Source: Castor canadensis
Taxonomy: Eukaryota; Chordata; Mammalia; Rodentia; Castoridae
Direction: 5' to 3'
Length of the DNA: 64,000 bases
Assembly (NCBI RefSeq): GCF_047511655.1
Contig: NC_133391.1
Location: 130,852,906 to 130,916,905 of the forward strand
The number at the start of each line of letters is the position of its first letter. The first letter of the stretch is position 1. A model generated the notes under the pieces. The model was not told the DNA's origin and ran no database searches. It worked only from the letters and a program-made list of their open reading frames with translations. Position numbers and translations under genes: made by a program. Positions 22,441 through 35,490 of this stretch are shown here, piece after piece.

Positions 22441-24404
22441 TGTTCCTGTATTTTAAATTTTGACCTCCACCTTCTCTCTACTATCTGAACTGTCATGACC
22501 AACCTCATCCCTCCTGTACCTTTCTGTACTCTCTACATTCCATATATCTCAAAACTTGCACTTCCCTGAATGCAATCAAAACTATAAATCAGTTCCACCA
22601 TCAGAGGAGTTGAGTCTGGAGGGTTGGATGCAGAATACATGGATAAGACTTGAGCCATTTCTCCTAGCAGTTACCCTGTGAAACCATGGAAACGCGCTTT
22701 CAGTTCACCTTCTACAGGGAGTAAACTTGACCTGCTGCTGACCGTCTAAATCCACCACATCCTTCCTACAGAGGTCATAGTCCCTGAGGGCTGCTGGTGA
22801 GGGTACAGAGCCAGACCCATTCCAAAGGGACATAGGTCTCATCTAATGGGTCACTTTGGCATGGGGGTCTCCCCATCAGCCTGGCCAAAACTATTTTGGA
22901 ATTGTGCTGCAGTATAAAATTCTTTGTACCCAATCTTCTTTCCATCCCTTGTCCCTCACAAGTGGAAGAGCTGCATTGTGGGCTGAAGTTTCCCCTGCCT
23001 TCTGCTTCCCCCTCCAACCAATTTCTTGCATATCTAGTTGCATCTTGATGTCTGCTTCTTAGCAGACAGAACTAACACACCTTCTTTGCATGCCTCTCAG
23101 TTCTATATTTCATCTCCATTTTCTTAATGTCTCCTCAGAAATGCCTTAAAATTATTGAAAAGACAACTTTCAAGAATGTATTTGGGAGAATAAAAACTGT
23201 TCTCTTCCCCGCATGTGTATTGAACACTGTGCCATCACATCTCCATGCCAACATCGTAGATCTGCTCTGCTCAAGCTATCTTTTCATACCATTACTCCAG
23301 GTTTTAGAAGAAGACAGAAAAATAGCAAAACTCTTTTCCACTGGATACCTGTAGCAATGGTATATAAAGGTAGCATTTTCATTTCTTGAGCAATCTTAGA
23401 AAAATGGTTTAAAAGTATCATTTATCTCCCTGATAGCATTTAACCTAAGGCACAAATTCCAATTTTGGCACTCTTCTCTTTGACACTAATCCTGGGCCCA
23501 GCGTGGACCATTCCCTAAACTTAAGTTCATCACATATAAAGCAAGAGAAAGCAATGTTCACATTTTGCCCCAAGTTTCTAAGAAAAATGCAATAACTTGT
23601 TCCATCAAAATATTTCTTGCTTGTGGGAGTGGTGACCAACTCTGCTTGATTCCTATTTTGATAAGCCATTTTAAGGAATTCACCAAAAACAGCCATTTTC
23701 AGACATACCAAAGTGAGTTTCCTACTCTTAGGTAAATTTAAATATAATGATGAAGAATTTCTGCCAAATTCTTGGGCTGAGGAATGTCCACCCAATGTTA
23801 CAAGCTTTCCTGTATTAGTCAATTTCCACTACCTCCCAACAGTATATTCAATTATGAAACAATAAGTAGACTAATCGATTGACAAGATAAGAGCCCTCAT
23901 GATCCAGTCACTTCCCATAAGCCCATCTGCTGACAACCAGGCCTTTAGCTTTCAGGGGACAAACTAAACATGCCATATAAAAAAAGAAAACATACCTATG
24001 CCTATTACATAAAAAACATTAAGTTGGAACTTAATTTGGAAGTCCAGCTCTGCACTTCCAAAATAGCCTGCAATTATCTTCCATAGCTCAATGTATATAA
24101 AATTGTTTTGTTTATGTTTTCTTTCCTGCATGTCCCACAAGGTTAGGTAGGATTTCTGTCTGCTTTGTTCAATTCCTAGCACTATAATCGGCTCTCAGTA
24201 AATATGTATAAAATGAGTGAAAGCTCTAGAGTAGAAAATAGTGGTAACTGTCCAAACTAAGATAGGAAATGAAACGTGAGGTTACACGAAATCAGATGTG
24301 AGTCATGTCCCATTCTACTTCTTCTGCAGCAACACTGAATCATTGCTTTGGGAGGATGGGAAAGTAGAGAAAGGGTAAAACTAAAACAAAGTTAAGCTGT
24401 GTAG
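22441..24404. other. Unrecognised sequence
   Basis: No supported gene. The longest frame (23445-23822, - strand, 125 codons) shows no domain. Confidence 0.5.
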
Positions 24405-24640
24405 TGAGCTGAATAATGCTCCTCAGAGATGCCCAGGTCCTAATCCCCGGAACGTGTGCCGGTTACCACACATGACAAAATAGACTTCGCAGATGTGACT
24501 AAAGCAAGGACTTTGATATTTGAAGATTACCTGGATTATCTGGAGGGCCCTAAACGTACTTACAAATGTCCTTATAAAAAGGAGATAGGGAGATTTGACA
24601 CAGAAGCAGAAGAGCCACTGCTGCATGACTGGCTCAGCTT
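24405..24640 (+). mobile_element. Ancient mammalian dispersed repeat, family not named
   Basis: The text gctgaataatgctcctcaga, aggtcctaatccccggaacg, cttcgcagatgtgactaaag and ggattatctggagggcccta is a familiar dispersed mammalian repeat; I cannot assign the family from memory. Confidence 0.55.
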
Positions 24641-24755
24641 CGTATTTAATATGCTCTTAACTCTTCAAATAACATTTTATCTTTGTTGAGCTTCAAAACA
24701 ATTCTGCAAGGTGAGTAAAACAAGTTTTGTGAGTTTCATCTTAAAAACGAACACC

Positions 24756-24910
24756 CTGGACCTCATGGGATAGTGCATGTTTATAATCCCAGCACTTGGG
24801 AGGCAGAAGCAGGGAGATCATGAGTTTGAGTCCAGTCTAAATTATACAGTGAGTTCCAGGTCAACCTGGGCTACATCACATGACCCAGACTCAAAATACA
24901 TAAATAAAGC
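24756..24910 (+). mobile_element. B1-type SINE
   Basis: Sense monomer: tttataatcccagcacttgg, gaggcagaagcagggagatc, tcaacctgggctacatcaca, then an A-rich tail. Confidence 0.85.
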
Positions 24911-25566
24911 AAAATTTAAAAAAAAAAGAAAGAAACTGAAATATAGAAGAATAAATTGCATGCTTTCACTCTATTAGTTTGTGTGGTATCAAGAACTGAG
25001 TTCAGGTCTCTTATTTTTCACCCTGAGCTCTCTCCATTCATCCATATGTGGCCGTCTTTTAAATGATCCAGCACCATTTACTGAGCTAGGCTTTGAATAA
25101 CATCACAGACAAGGCTCAGCACAAAAACAGGCTCTCCCAGGACCCACACTGACCAATGTGGCAGCCAGAAGCCACTCACTACACCTGGCTATGAAACACT
25201 AGAAATGTGACAAGATCTTTTAAGATGTGCTTAGGGGCCAAAATGCACTCTGGATATTGAAGACTTAGTATGAAAAAAGAATGTAAAATATCTTATTAAT
25301 TTTAATTTTTATTATGTATGTTGAAATAACATTTGAGATTAGGTTAAATGAAATGTATTTCAAAATTAATTTCACTTGTTTCTTTTATCTGTTTTAGACA
25401 TGGCTACTGCAAAGTGTGAATTAATTATCTGCCTGCATATTTCTATTAGACAGTGATGGTCTGGATTTTATCCCAACCAGTGCAAGGAAGAGGCCCCTCT
25501 CTAGCCATGAACATTTTCAGGGTCAGAAAGGTAGCTGTTTCCAAAGACGCAGCTAATTCTATTTTT

Positions 25567-25655
25567 GTATTTGTTTTGGCAGTAAGGGGGTTTGAACTCA
25601 GGGCCTCGTACTTGCTAGGCAAGCACTTTACCACTTGAGCCATGTCCCCATCCAG
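25567..25655 (-). mobile_element. ID-like tRNA-derived SINE
   Basis: Antisense: gggtttgaactcagggcctc (inverted B box), gctaggcaagcactttacca, cttgagccatgtc (inverted A box). Flanking duplication is aattctattttt (25555-25566) against aattccattttt (25656-25667), 11 of 12. Confidence 0.85.
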
Positions 25656-25939
25656 AATTCCATTTTTGGATGGCTCCAACAGAAAGATACTTTCTCCTGA
25701 ATGGAAACCATAAGTAAGGACAGATAAATATATTACAAGTATGCGCTCTCAGGAGAAGGACCTGAGATTAATTAATTCTAGCCCTAGTCTTACAAAATAA
25801 TTCCTCAAATTACCACTCAATCCAAAACCATCCCTACAAACATAATGCCATAAAAAATTGAAAGAAAACATTGAATTTTTTCTGTTGGGATACAAAACTC
25901 AGAAGCCACATTTGAAAACCCCCTCCCACACACCTTTAG

Positions 25940-26560
25940 TTACTTAAAAATTAAAAACTACTCCGTAAGAGAAAAAAACTTTAAGGCCAAAAGACAGAAA
26001 AAACAAGGAAAATAGCTTTCATATGACAGACAAGGATCTGCCTAATCTCAAAGTATAAAAAGAAATCCTACAATTCATTTACAAATAAGATCAGCAACCC
26101 AAGTGAAAAATGACAAAAAATAACAATTCACAGAATAGGAAACCCAGCAGCTTTTAAGCAAATAATAAGATGATCCTAAGAAGAGAAATGGAAATTAAAA
26201 CAACTACAATGAAATACCATTTTTCAACCACTAAGCTGGCAAAAAGAAAAATGCTTTCAGATGCTCTGTGTCATTGAAGGTGTAGGGAGCATAAACTAGA
26301 ATAACATCTAATGAGGGCAACTGGGTAGTAATTAGTAATTTCCTAAACAGACACCACGCAGAGGTTCACAAAATAATAACTATAAGATTACCTATTGGCC
26401 CATTTGTTAGAGCAAATAACTAAATGCAAAATAAATATCATCAATAGATCAGCTAAATTATGGTTTATATGTAGATTATAGCATTATGCAATAATTAAAT
26501 TGAATAAGACAGGCGAAAGACCTAGACTAGCCAAGGGAATGTTGAAGAAGTATCAAGTCA
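25940..26560 (+). mobile_element. Old L1 fragment (3' part)
   Basis: Includes gaaattaaaacaactacaat, gaaataccatttttcaacca and ctggcaaaaagaaaaatgc, the standard L1M text near the end of ORF2; decayed elsewhere. Confidence 0.6.
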
Positions 26561-26569
26561 TAGGACTGA

Positions 26570-27150
26570 TGCTCCTTGACTTTAAATCTTATTATAAACT
26601 ACCATCATCAGGACAGTGTGGTTTTGGCAAAAGATTAGACAAATAAATCAATGCACCAGAACAAAAAGAACAGAAATAGACCAACATAAATACTATCAAC
26701 TCATCTTTGACAAAGGAGCAAAGACAATAAAGCAGAGGAAAGACAGTCGCTTCAACAATGATGCTGGAACAGCTGGACATCTGCATGGAAAAAAATGAAT
26801 CTAGACAAAAGTCCTTACTTCAGTCTTCACAGAAATTAACTTAAAATGGATTATGGAAATGAATGCAAAATAAAAAGCTATAAAAGTTCTATGAGAAACT
26901 CACAGGAGAAAGTCTAGATGAACTTGGATGTGATGACAATTTTTTAGATACAGCATGAAAGGCACAATCAATGAAAAGGGTAATTATTACGCTGGACCTT
27001 ATTAAAATTAAAATTTGCTGCTCTGTGAAAGACACTGTCAAATGTGCAAGAAGATAAAACACAGATGGAGAGAAAATATTTGCAAAAGACATATCTGATA
27101 AAGAAGTGTTATCCAAAATATACAAAGAATTCTTAAATCTCAAGATAAGA
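26570..27150 (+). mobile_element. Old L1 ORF2 fragment
   Basis: Starts at the QxG-type motif text ccatcatcaggacagtgtgg and reads on through tcatctttgacaaaggagca (LIFDKGAK) and gctggaccttattaaaatta. Interrupted at 27161 by a SINE and continued at about 27475. Confidence 0.75.
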
Positions 27151-27160
27151 AAATGATTTT

Positions 27161-27388
27161 CTGGGTGTGGTAGTGCCTGCTTGTACTTCCATCACTTGGT
27201 AGGTGGAGACAGTAGGATGGTGAATTCAAAGCCACCCTGGGCTACAAAGTGAAATCCTGCCTCAAAAAAAAAAAAAAAGAAAAGAAAAAGGAGAGGGATG
27301 AAGATGTGGCTCAGTAATAGAGTAATTACCTAGCAGGCATGACCCCTGAGTTCCATCCCCAGTACAGCCAAAAAAAAAAAAAAAAAAC
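27161..27388 (+). mobile_element. Composite B1 + ID SINE, sense
   Basis: A B1 unit (ctgggtgtggtagtgcctgc to gaaatcctgcctc), a 15-A linker, then an ID-like unit (gatgtggctcagtaatagag, gagttccatccccagtacag) and a long A-tail. Inserted into an old L1. Confidence 0.88.
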
Positions 27389-27474
27389 AAAGAAAAGAAA
27401 AAAGGAGAAAGAAAGAAAAAGAGAGAGAGAGAGAGACACAGAGGAGAGAGGACATTTTGACAATTTCTTACAGA

Positions 27475-28030
27475 ATTAAACATACTGTTACCATGCAATC
27501 CAATGAATTGCATTCTGATACTTTCCTAAATGAGTTGGAAACATGTTCACACAAAAATGTGTATTCAAGTATTTATTCCAGCTCTATTCATAATTTCAGA
27601 AATGTCAAAGTGAATGTCCATCAGTAGGTGAGTGAAGAAATAAACTGTAGTATATTCAAATAATGGAATTGCATTCGGCCATGAAAAGAAATGAGATATC
27701 AGGTCATAAAAACACATGGAGAAAACTTAATGCATATGACCAAGTGAAATAAGCCAGTCTGCAATGGCTACACACTATATGATTCCAAATATATGGCATT
27801 CTAGAACAGGAAATGATGGAGGCAATGAAATGATCAGTGGTTGCCAGGGGCCAGGGGGAGTGAGTGATAAATGGTGGAGAGCAGAGGATTTTTCGTGAAA
27901 ACACTCTATACGACCCTATAATAATGGTAGATACATGGCATCTTACATTTGTCAAAACCCATGTGATATACACACCAAGAGTGAACCATAATGTAACTTT
28001 GGTTATAATGATGTGTCAAGGTAGGATCAC
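27475..28030 (+). mobile_element. Old L1 3' end, continuation
   Basis: End-of-ORF2 and 3' UTR text: ttattccagctctattcata, tggaattgcattcggccatg, agtggttgccaggggccagg. Confidence 0.7.
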
Positions 28031-28134
28031 TGGTTGCCAAAAAAAAAAAAAAAAATGGACCACTCTGATGCAGGACACTCTAAAACAAAAAGTATATTTT
28101 TTAAAAAACCTGTAACAAAGAAAGAATAATACAG

Positions 28135-28481
28135 GTTTTGATAACTAATTTTTATGTGTCAACTTGACGGGGCCAGGGGGGTGTTTAGATATTTGGTCAA
28201 ACATTACCCTGGCATATTTGTGAGGGTGTTTGTGAGTGAGATTAATATTTGAATGTAGGGGGCCTCAGCCAATCAACTGAAGCTTGAATTAAACAAAAAG
28301 TCTGACCCTTCTCAGGTGACGGAGAACACCTCCTACCTGAAGGCTTGAGCTGGGACACTGGTCTTTTCTGGCCTTCAGCCTTGACTGAAGCATTGGCTTT
28401 TCTTGAAGAGTTTCAAGCCTACCTTAGACCCTTGGTTCTCCTGGTTCCTTAGCTTACCAAGTACGGTTTACACACACACGT

Positions 28482-28526
<45 letters not shown>

Positions 28527-28560
28527 TTGGTTCTGTTTCTCTGGAGATTCTGGACAAATA
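28135..28560 (+). mobile_element. Ancient mammalian dispersed repeat interrupted by a (CA)n
   Basis: Familiar text: atgtgtcaacttgacggggc, gatatttggtcaaacattac, gcctcagccaatcaactgaa and, after the microsatellite, ggttctgtttctctggagat. Family not named. Confidence 0.6.
28469..28523. repeat. (CA)n microsatellite
   Basis: About 26 CA units with one interruption (cgtg). Confidence 0.95.
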
Positions 28561-29500
28561 CACAGGTCTACAAAAATTTCTGTGCAAGATATTTTGTTAA
28601 ACAGAAAGAAGTGAAGAACACACACATTTAGAAAAAAGAAAATAAAACAAGGTCTTCATCCATACAGTCTTGTTTGTTTCATAATACTGCTAGAAAATGA
28701 ACAAAAAGGTAAGAGTGATGACCTCCAGAATGGGAAATGGGTCTGCATGATATGGTGTGTACTTCTTATATGATGTGCCTTTGCAGTCTTTAGTTATTTT
28801 TCTGAGAACATGTGTTTCCTATCCAAACAAATACATTTGGAATAAACGTAAAATGCCTTGACTGAATATCCTTGTCAAAAACTTAAGAACAGACATTTTG
28901 AAAGATATTCTTCAGCTTGTAAGCATGAACTTGGAGCCATTGTTTGGTAGAACAAAGGATATTTGGTGCCTTCAACAAAGAATGTCAGCAATGAATGGCC
29001 CCGAGAACCCAAGGTAAAATACCCTCCACACCTCCTTTCCAGATCACCCTTTGCCCAGGCTCACCCATCCTTCTTTGTATGAAGGTGGATGGGATAGAGG
29101 AAGATCAAGCCCCAGAGCTAAGCTGCAAACTGCACTTGAGCTGTCACTCTCTCATTTGGGACAAAGGTGACACAAGTCACCAAAAGGGAAACCCAGGTCC
29201 AAGGGTTTCTCCTCCCTCACCTGGTTCAATGATACAGACAATCAATAAAGAATCCTTTAAGACTATTGCCCAGTCAGGAGTGCAAAACTTCTGAAAGATG
29301 AGGATTTGGGCAGAGAATACTTTTTTGTCTGAATGAGGCATTAGCTCTTGCACTAAAAATCTATACTCATGCCTGCATAATTTTCTAAATGAACTGGTCC
29401 TGAGAAGAATCTAGTTCAGGCCATAGCACACTGATTTACCTTCACACACCAACACCAGCTTGCCTCATGGTGAAATCTGCTTTCTCCAGTCCACAGTCAC
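28561..29500. other. Unrecognised sequence
   Basis: No supported gene. A 99-codon frame at 28995-29294 has no domain. Confidence 0.45.
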
Positions 29501-29841
29501 TGCTATGGTTTGGGTCTTAAATGTCCCCCTAAGGCCCATCTGCTAAGTTGCTGGACAGTGGCACTATTGGAAGGTGGCAGAACCTGTAGGAGGCAATCCC
29601 TCATGGAAGGAAGTTAGGTCATAGGGGGTAGGGGGTCCTGGAAAGGGACATTGGGACTCTGACTTCTTTTTCTCTTGCTCATCACTTCCTGGCTGCCATG
29701 CATTTCCTCCATGACATACTTCCCCATCAATGAGCCAACTGAGCATAGACTGAAACCTCAGACACTGACTCAAAACAAACCTTTCCTCCTTATAAGTTGA
29801 TTATCTCAGGTATTTTGTCAGAGTGATAAAAAGCTAACACA
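29501..29841 (+). mobile_element. Solo LTR, ERVL-MaLR type (MST/MLT1-like)
   Basis: Begins tgctatggtttgggtcttaa, has the internal ggaaggtggcag...aggtcatagggggt section and ttcctggctgccatgcattt, and ends agctaacaca, the layout of THE1/MST/MLT1 LTRs. No internal retroviral sequence adjoins it, so it is a solo relic. Confidence 0.75.
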
Positions 29842-30064
29842 GGCAAGGAATGACAGTTGTGATATCTATCCCCTTAATTTATGAATGTTCATTCTAGGTG
29901 GCTCAAAGTGACTTGCTACTACCTCACAAAGGTGGAGGTTTAGAATATAGATGGAGCAATCACCCAGGTCCTTTAATACTTCAAGAGAAAAAAAAAAACT
30001 ATTTTTATGGAGAGAGGGGAACAAAGCATTGTTTTTAATGGTTTCATTATAGGAGATATAGTGT

Positions 30065-30225
30065 AGGAGTCACTTACTAGCTTTTTATCCCTAGATCGGT
30101 GCTTGATTTGCTTCCTCATTTACAAAGTGAAAATAATGATTCCTTTCTCCTGGGGTGGTGATAGGGACTAACTGAGATGATAAATGGAAAAGCCCCAAAT
30201 ACTTTGTCAGTCACCTCTTCCCAGG
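30065..30225 (+). mobile_element. Probable MIR relic
   Basis: cacttactagctttttatcc, gcttcctcatttacaaagtg, then a decayed aataatgat...gatgataaatgg part fits the MIR core order. Confidence 0.5.
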
Positions 30226-30639
30226 TAGGGAATTTAAGTTGCTCTCACCTTAAAAGAAGTGAAGGTTCTTGATACAGCATTTTGCACACAGAAAATCAGT
30301 GACACTTTCTCAAGTCACTGGTAGTCTTACAAGTTTCACGTTGTCTCATTGCTGCCAAACTGTAACCCACATAGCTTCTTTTAATGTTCCCTGAAACTAG
30401 CAGAAAGGAGGAAAACTATGTACCATGTGGGGGCATCCAGGAGGTAAGCGGGGGTGGAAGGCTAACTCTTGCACAACTTTTAGCTTCAAGGGACCAGTTA
30501 CCCAGACTACAAGGAGAGTTCAGCTTCCAGGTTTTGAAAGTTCTACTTGTCTTTCTTTCTAAACCAAACTAGACAGATTCCCAATCTCCAGTTTCCCAAA
30601 GAACACCCTCAGTAATAACAGCCAATGTCCACATAGTGA

Positions 30640-30835
30640 TCCAAACTTCATATGTTTTGACTCTAATTTTAACTCTCTTCACAACTCAAAAGGAGTTATT
30701 ATTTTCACCCATTTTATGGATGGGAAAGTTGAAACCCAGCAAGGTTGGCCTGACCCAGGTCACGGAGCTCATATGGACTCAGGATTTACAAAATCCATGT
30801 GTTTAGCCATCAGGTTAAACTGTCCTCCAGAGACC
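30640..30835 (+). mobile_element. MIR SINE fossil
   Basis: cacccattttatggatggga, gaaacccagcaaggttggcc and acccaggtcacggagctcat follow the MIR core. Confidence 0.7.
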
Positions 30836-32968
30836 GAACTCACCGCCCACAGGCAGAAAGAGGAGGCCAGTGTTTGAAGTCAGGAAGGAAACACTCTTCC
30901 TTTCTCCCTCCTCTCAACCCTGCCTTTAATGCAAGGTTCTTTTTTCATTCCACTTGTGCAACTCTCTAATCTGTGTGCTACTCTCCATGAACCCTTGATC
31001 CTTCGGCTTTTATGGGGGATTTATTTTTAGATGTTTGGCTTGGGACTCCTTTTCCCAGGTTTGGTCTCAACTTCTGTCCTTCAGTTGACTTACTTTTCCC
31101 TATACACTGTTCTCCATAGTACCTTAATCCTGCTTTAATGTAATGGGTCTGTTCACTCCCAGCAGTTTTTACCCTGGGTTGCTGCCTGGAAAAGTCCCTT
31201 CCTCTCCTGCACCACACAAATCCCACAGCCCCTTGAGATAATGCTGATAACATTTCTGCACGCTTTCTTCTCCTGATCACCTCACCAAAGACAGGTGTTG
31301 CCCCTCTGGGTTTCTATCTCCTGCATCCCTTGTGACATACTTTCTACAAATTCTAAGTGGCTTCTCTTCTGTGAGATGCACCATCTCAAAATACTGAGTA
31401 GAAAATTGAAGCCTGATAAACCTGGTGAAAGATTAGCCATATTAATATGGTGTTCATGCCAGCTATATCAGCTGTATCTCATCTGTCTCCCTTGAGTCAA
31501 TCAATGGCCCGCTATAAAATTCATGTTATAAAACCCAGATTTGCCTGTGATCGTTGCTATTGGCAATAAAAGCAATACAGCCATATTTTTGTGCACACAA
31601 TTGGAGAACAGAGCTATTTCTCACATAGAGACAGAGAAAGAAATATTCAATATCAAGAGGAGAAGGAAGAAGAGGAAGAGGAGGAGGATGTGGAGCAAGC
31701 AAGAGGGATGCTGTAGCAGTTTGGGTAAAAGTTACAGGGCTAAATGAATTTGTGGCAATCTTAAAACAAACAAATAACTCTTACTCAAGGCCTGTTCAAA
31801 AATCAAAGAGAGGTAAAAACAAATTCTGAGGCTATACTGACAATGTATTTCAGTAAATTTAATAATATTTAAATTCCTGCTTCATGTATGACAGTTAATC
31901 AAACTCATTTTTTGTTTTTAATTTACTTTCTGATTCACAAATATATATTTGTGCAGCTCTGGAATTTGTATTGTTTTTGCTAATCGTATTTAACCAAGAG
32001 GAGTTTTCATTTTTATTTTAAAAAGTAAAAATAATTAAATGTGAAGCCCACTGCTGATTTTCCAAATTCACCAGACCATTGCTAACTCACCAAAATCAGG
32101 AAGCAATAATAACTCCTTCTCTACAAAATGCCTTTTCTCCCCAGGAAACTTCAAAGCTCTTTGTTGCTGACGTTTGGGCTCTGCAGCTGCCAGGAAAAAA
32201 ATGTGGCTCCACTTACCTCAAAGGGGGTAGGAGCACATGGAAGACCGGCTGGACCCACAGCAGGCAGGCTCTCCCCACACGCCCCCCACACACACCCACT
32301 CCTCCATCAAAGACCACACCTAGAGCTCCAGGGTGGTGGTGAGGGAGTAAGAGACACCTCTTCTAGGTGCCAAACCACTCACATCCTCCACCCACACAGA
32401 TAAGCCTCCGAGGATCACAAATGGCCGGATCAATGGTATGGGTCACTAAACCATAACAGCTGTCAGAACCAATAGTAAAACAGGCAAAGTCATGCAACTC
32501 TGCAGTGATAGGAAGTTTATCTTGAACTAATCCTAGTGAAACAGAAAGAAAGAGACACAAGTCTATGAACTCTGGTACCTTCCAGCATACTATCCTTACA
32601 CTCAACCCTGTCGCCTTAGGTGCACCTATCACTTACTGAGTACTTAAATACGTCTGTTGTATTGTGAATCTCACAGCTGAGAGATGGTATTAGTCTCAGT
32701 AGTAACAACTAGTATCAGCACTTTACAAATGTTGACACTAAGCGTTTTGGTTTTTGATTTTCTTTTAATCAACGCTAGGTATCTGAGGAGGAAATGTTTC
32801 TAACAGTTTACAACCATCAGTTAGCCCTGGGAGAAATAACTTCACAGATGGAGAACAAGGTGATGTCACAGGGCCACCTCTACCTCAACTCAACTATCAG
32901 TAAAGCACCGTTTGAGTTCAATTCAAACTCCAGTACTGCCACAGACACACAAAAAAACAGATCACTTT

Positions 32969-33047
32969 GGTCTGGGAGTGTAGCCCAATTGGTAGATCAC
33001 TTGCCAAGCAAGCATGAGGCCCAGAGTTCAAACCCCAGTCCTCACTT
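32969..33047 (+). mobile_element. ID-like SINE
   Basis: ctgggagtgtagcccaattg (A box decayed), gccaagcaagcatgaggccc, agagttcaaaccccagtcct (B box kept). Confidence 0.85.
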
Positions 33048-33439
33048 AAATGTCCCTACACAAATGACACGGATGCCAGTATTTTGTGAGAACTCTTGGA
33101 AGGACAGAGCAGCCTCTTTCTAGTTGTTTTTAGATTGCTCTCATGTTACAACCAACTCCCATGTGAGGGTCACAATGACCATGACTGCAGAGTGAAGGCA
33201 CATGAAGCAAGAGGTCTGTCTTCTTTCACCTTCTTGCATGAATGGCTATGATGGCTCACTGAAGATAGCAGCAGTCTTCAAGCCATAAACAAAGTTTTAT
33301 TGGAAAGGAGCAAGTTAGGAAATCAAGTCAGGTGGCTGGTCCTAATTCTGGCTGGACTGTTCTACCCATGAACTTCAGGCATGGTAAGGATGGAAAATAG
33401 AGAACAACATGTGAATTCGTAGCCACATCAGTTTTGCAT

Positions 33440-33570
33440 CTTCACTAATCCTCTCCACAATCATCGAAGTGTTATTTCATTTTATAGATTAAAACACGCA
33501 AACTCCACAAAATCACAGAAGATCAAAAAATTGTGGAACTGAGATTCACACAAAAGTTTTTCTAACTTTG
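33440..33570 (+). mobile_element. Probable MIR relic
   Basis: taatcctctccacaatcatc, tttcattttatagattaaaa and tgtggaactgagattcacac fit a decayed MIR. Confidence 0.5.
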
Positions 33571-34080
33571 AAAGCCATGCTTTTTTTAATTACACCAAAT
33601 TGTTTTTCTGTCTCAGCTGTTAAGACCCTCCTATGTCTTTCAACCTTGTTAGCTTTAAGATTCTAAGATGATTCTGATTCTGGATACAGTTATGATACTT
33701 GAGTTCTAATAGGAAAAAGTTATTCATCCATCTTGTGAAACATATCAGAGATGATCAAAATAAATGAAAGCACAGTGAACTCATTAAATATTGCAATAAA
33801 ACCCTAATAAAAATGTGTGCTGTCCACCTAATGTCCTTAACATTTCAGGAAATACAAGGTACCAGGTGCTCCATGAATATGTGAAAATCTGAATTATTTT
33901 TGCAGTAGGCAATATATTGTCAACCCACAAATAAATAAACCTTTTAAAAGTCTGCAAAAGAACATTTTAAATGAGATGAATGATCGAGTGCTCTACTAAT
34001 ATTACTCAATTTTTGTATGATGTGTATATGTGTATGTATGTAACATACTCATTTATAAATGTTATACATATTATAAGCAT

Positions 34081-34162
34081 GATAGATAGCATATGGATAA
34101 ATAGATTGATAGCTGATATATAAATGATAGATAGACTGATTGATGGATTGATAGAGATAGAT

Positions 34163-34196
<34 letters not shown>
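34081..34196. repeat. (GATA)n-rich tetranucleotide microsatellite
   Basis: An uninterrupted block of about ten GATA units at 34156-34196 is preceded by degenerate GATA/GATT units. Confidence 0.95.
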
Positions 34197-34229
34197 ATTT
34201 CCATCCATCTGGCCAAATTTTTGGAGCAA

Positions 34230-35490
34230 TCTCTCACAGCATCTTGCTTTTCTTCTCAGCAGCATTTGGTAGAGTTGATAACCCTCTCATTTTTGAACAA
34301 TGTCTCCAGCTCTGGGCTGGAGCTGTACACTTTGGATCCTGGCAACTCATTCTCAGTCTCCTTCACTGGCTCCTCCTGCCCTTCTGACTTCTAGACATTG
34401 GAGTGCTCCAAGATCAATGCTCGCTCTGCAGTATCCCTGAGTTTATCTCCCCTAATCTTGTGGCCGTGAGTGACATTTATATAGTGTGGCCGCAAAATGA
34501 ACACCTTCTGCTCAGCCTCTCCCTCAAGCTCCTGGTTTATATATCCAGTTGCATTGTTGACACCAACTGTTGGTGATGTTGTTGGCATATCAAACTCATC
34601 ATATCAGTTATGCCAAAATCCCTTTTGCACTTGTTCAGTGCAAAAACCCAGGGGCCATTCTGAGTCCTCTTTTTTCCTCTGACCTCTTCTTTGATCCATC
34701 AGTAATCCCATCTTCAAAACATGTCTTGAGTCCAAAACATCTTACTACCGCATCCATACCTGTGGTCCAAGCCTGCATCAGCTCCCACTTACCCAGTTGC
34801 TAGAGCTTTTTAACAGATTCCTGGCTTTGGCTCCTTTCCCCCTTCAGTTTAGTCTTGATATGATAGCCACTCAGAACTTTCAAAACAGAATCAGAGAATG
34901 TCACCCACTCTTAATCCTTCATTAGATTTCTATCTCACTCAAATGTGCTCAATGAGCTAGATCTGCCTACCCCTTGGACTTCAACTGCTTCCCTCCTCTC
35001 ACTTACTCCAATCCATCCACCCAGCTCTTCTCACTTCTTCCAGGTACAGTTCAAGCTTATTCCTGCCTCAGTGCTTTGCCCAGGCTCTTCTCCTGGGACG
35101 TTATTCCCCAAGATGTGCATATCACCCACCCCTTCATATAACTTAGATCTCTGCTCAAATGGAACCTCTTCAGAGAGGATATCTCTCTGAAGGCCCTAGC
35201 CACCTTCAGGTTTTATTGTCTTTTCTTGCTGTCACAGCAAAGCCCTTTGTATTATTTGAAATATTATTTTAATTATTAACCGCATTCAGCATATTATCAT
35301 TTGTCCATGTACATTTCTCCACAAATAAGTTTATTTACCCACTGACATATGTACTCTCTGCCTCCCCATCAGGATTTAACCCTCAAGTGTCTTTGCCTTT
35401 CATGTTTGCCACTGTTCTGGTGCTCACCACTGTTCTTGGGACACAGCAGGCACTCAGGAAAGGTGTTAATTGAATAACTGAAACTTCTTT
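34230..35490 (+). mobile_element. Long L2 LINE copy
   Basis: About 1.2 kb reads in L2 order: tctagacattggagtgctcc, tttatatatccagttgcatt, gtggtccaagcctgcatcag, tgctttgcccaggctcttct, tctgctcaaatggaacctct, tcagagaggatatctctctg and a final cacagcaggcactcaggaaa...attgaataact. Heavily mutated, no open frame. Confidence 0.75.

Larger units (their letters stand above)
29842..32968. other. Mostly unique sequence with two MIR relics and an AG-rich run
   Basis: MIR-like stretches are listed separately. A purine-rich run (gaggagaaggaagaagagga) lies at about 31658-31690. Nothing gene-like is supported. Confidence 0.45.

Noticed and set aside
34081..34196. CRISPR-like direct repeats
   Set aside because: Simple tetranucleotide repeat without spacers; eukaryotic microsatellite.
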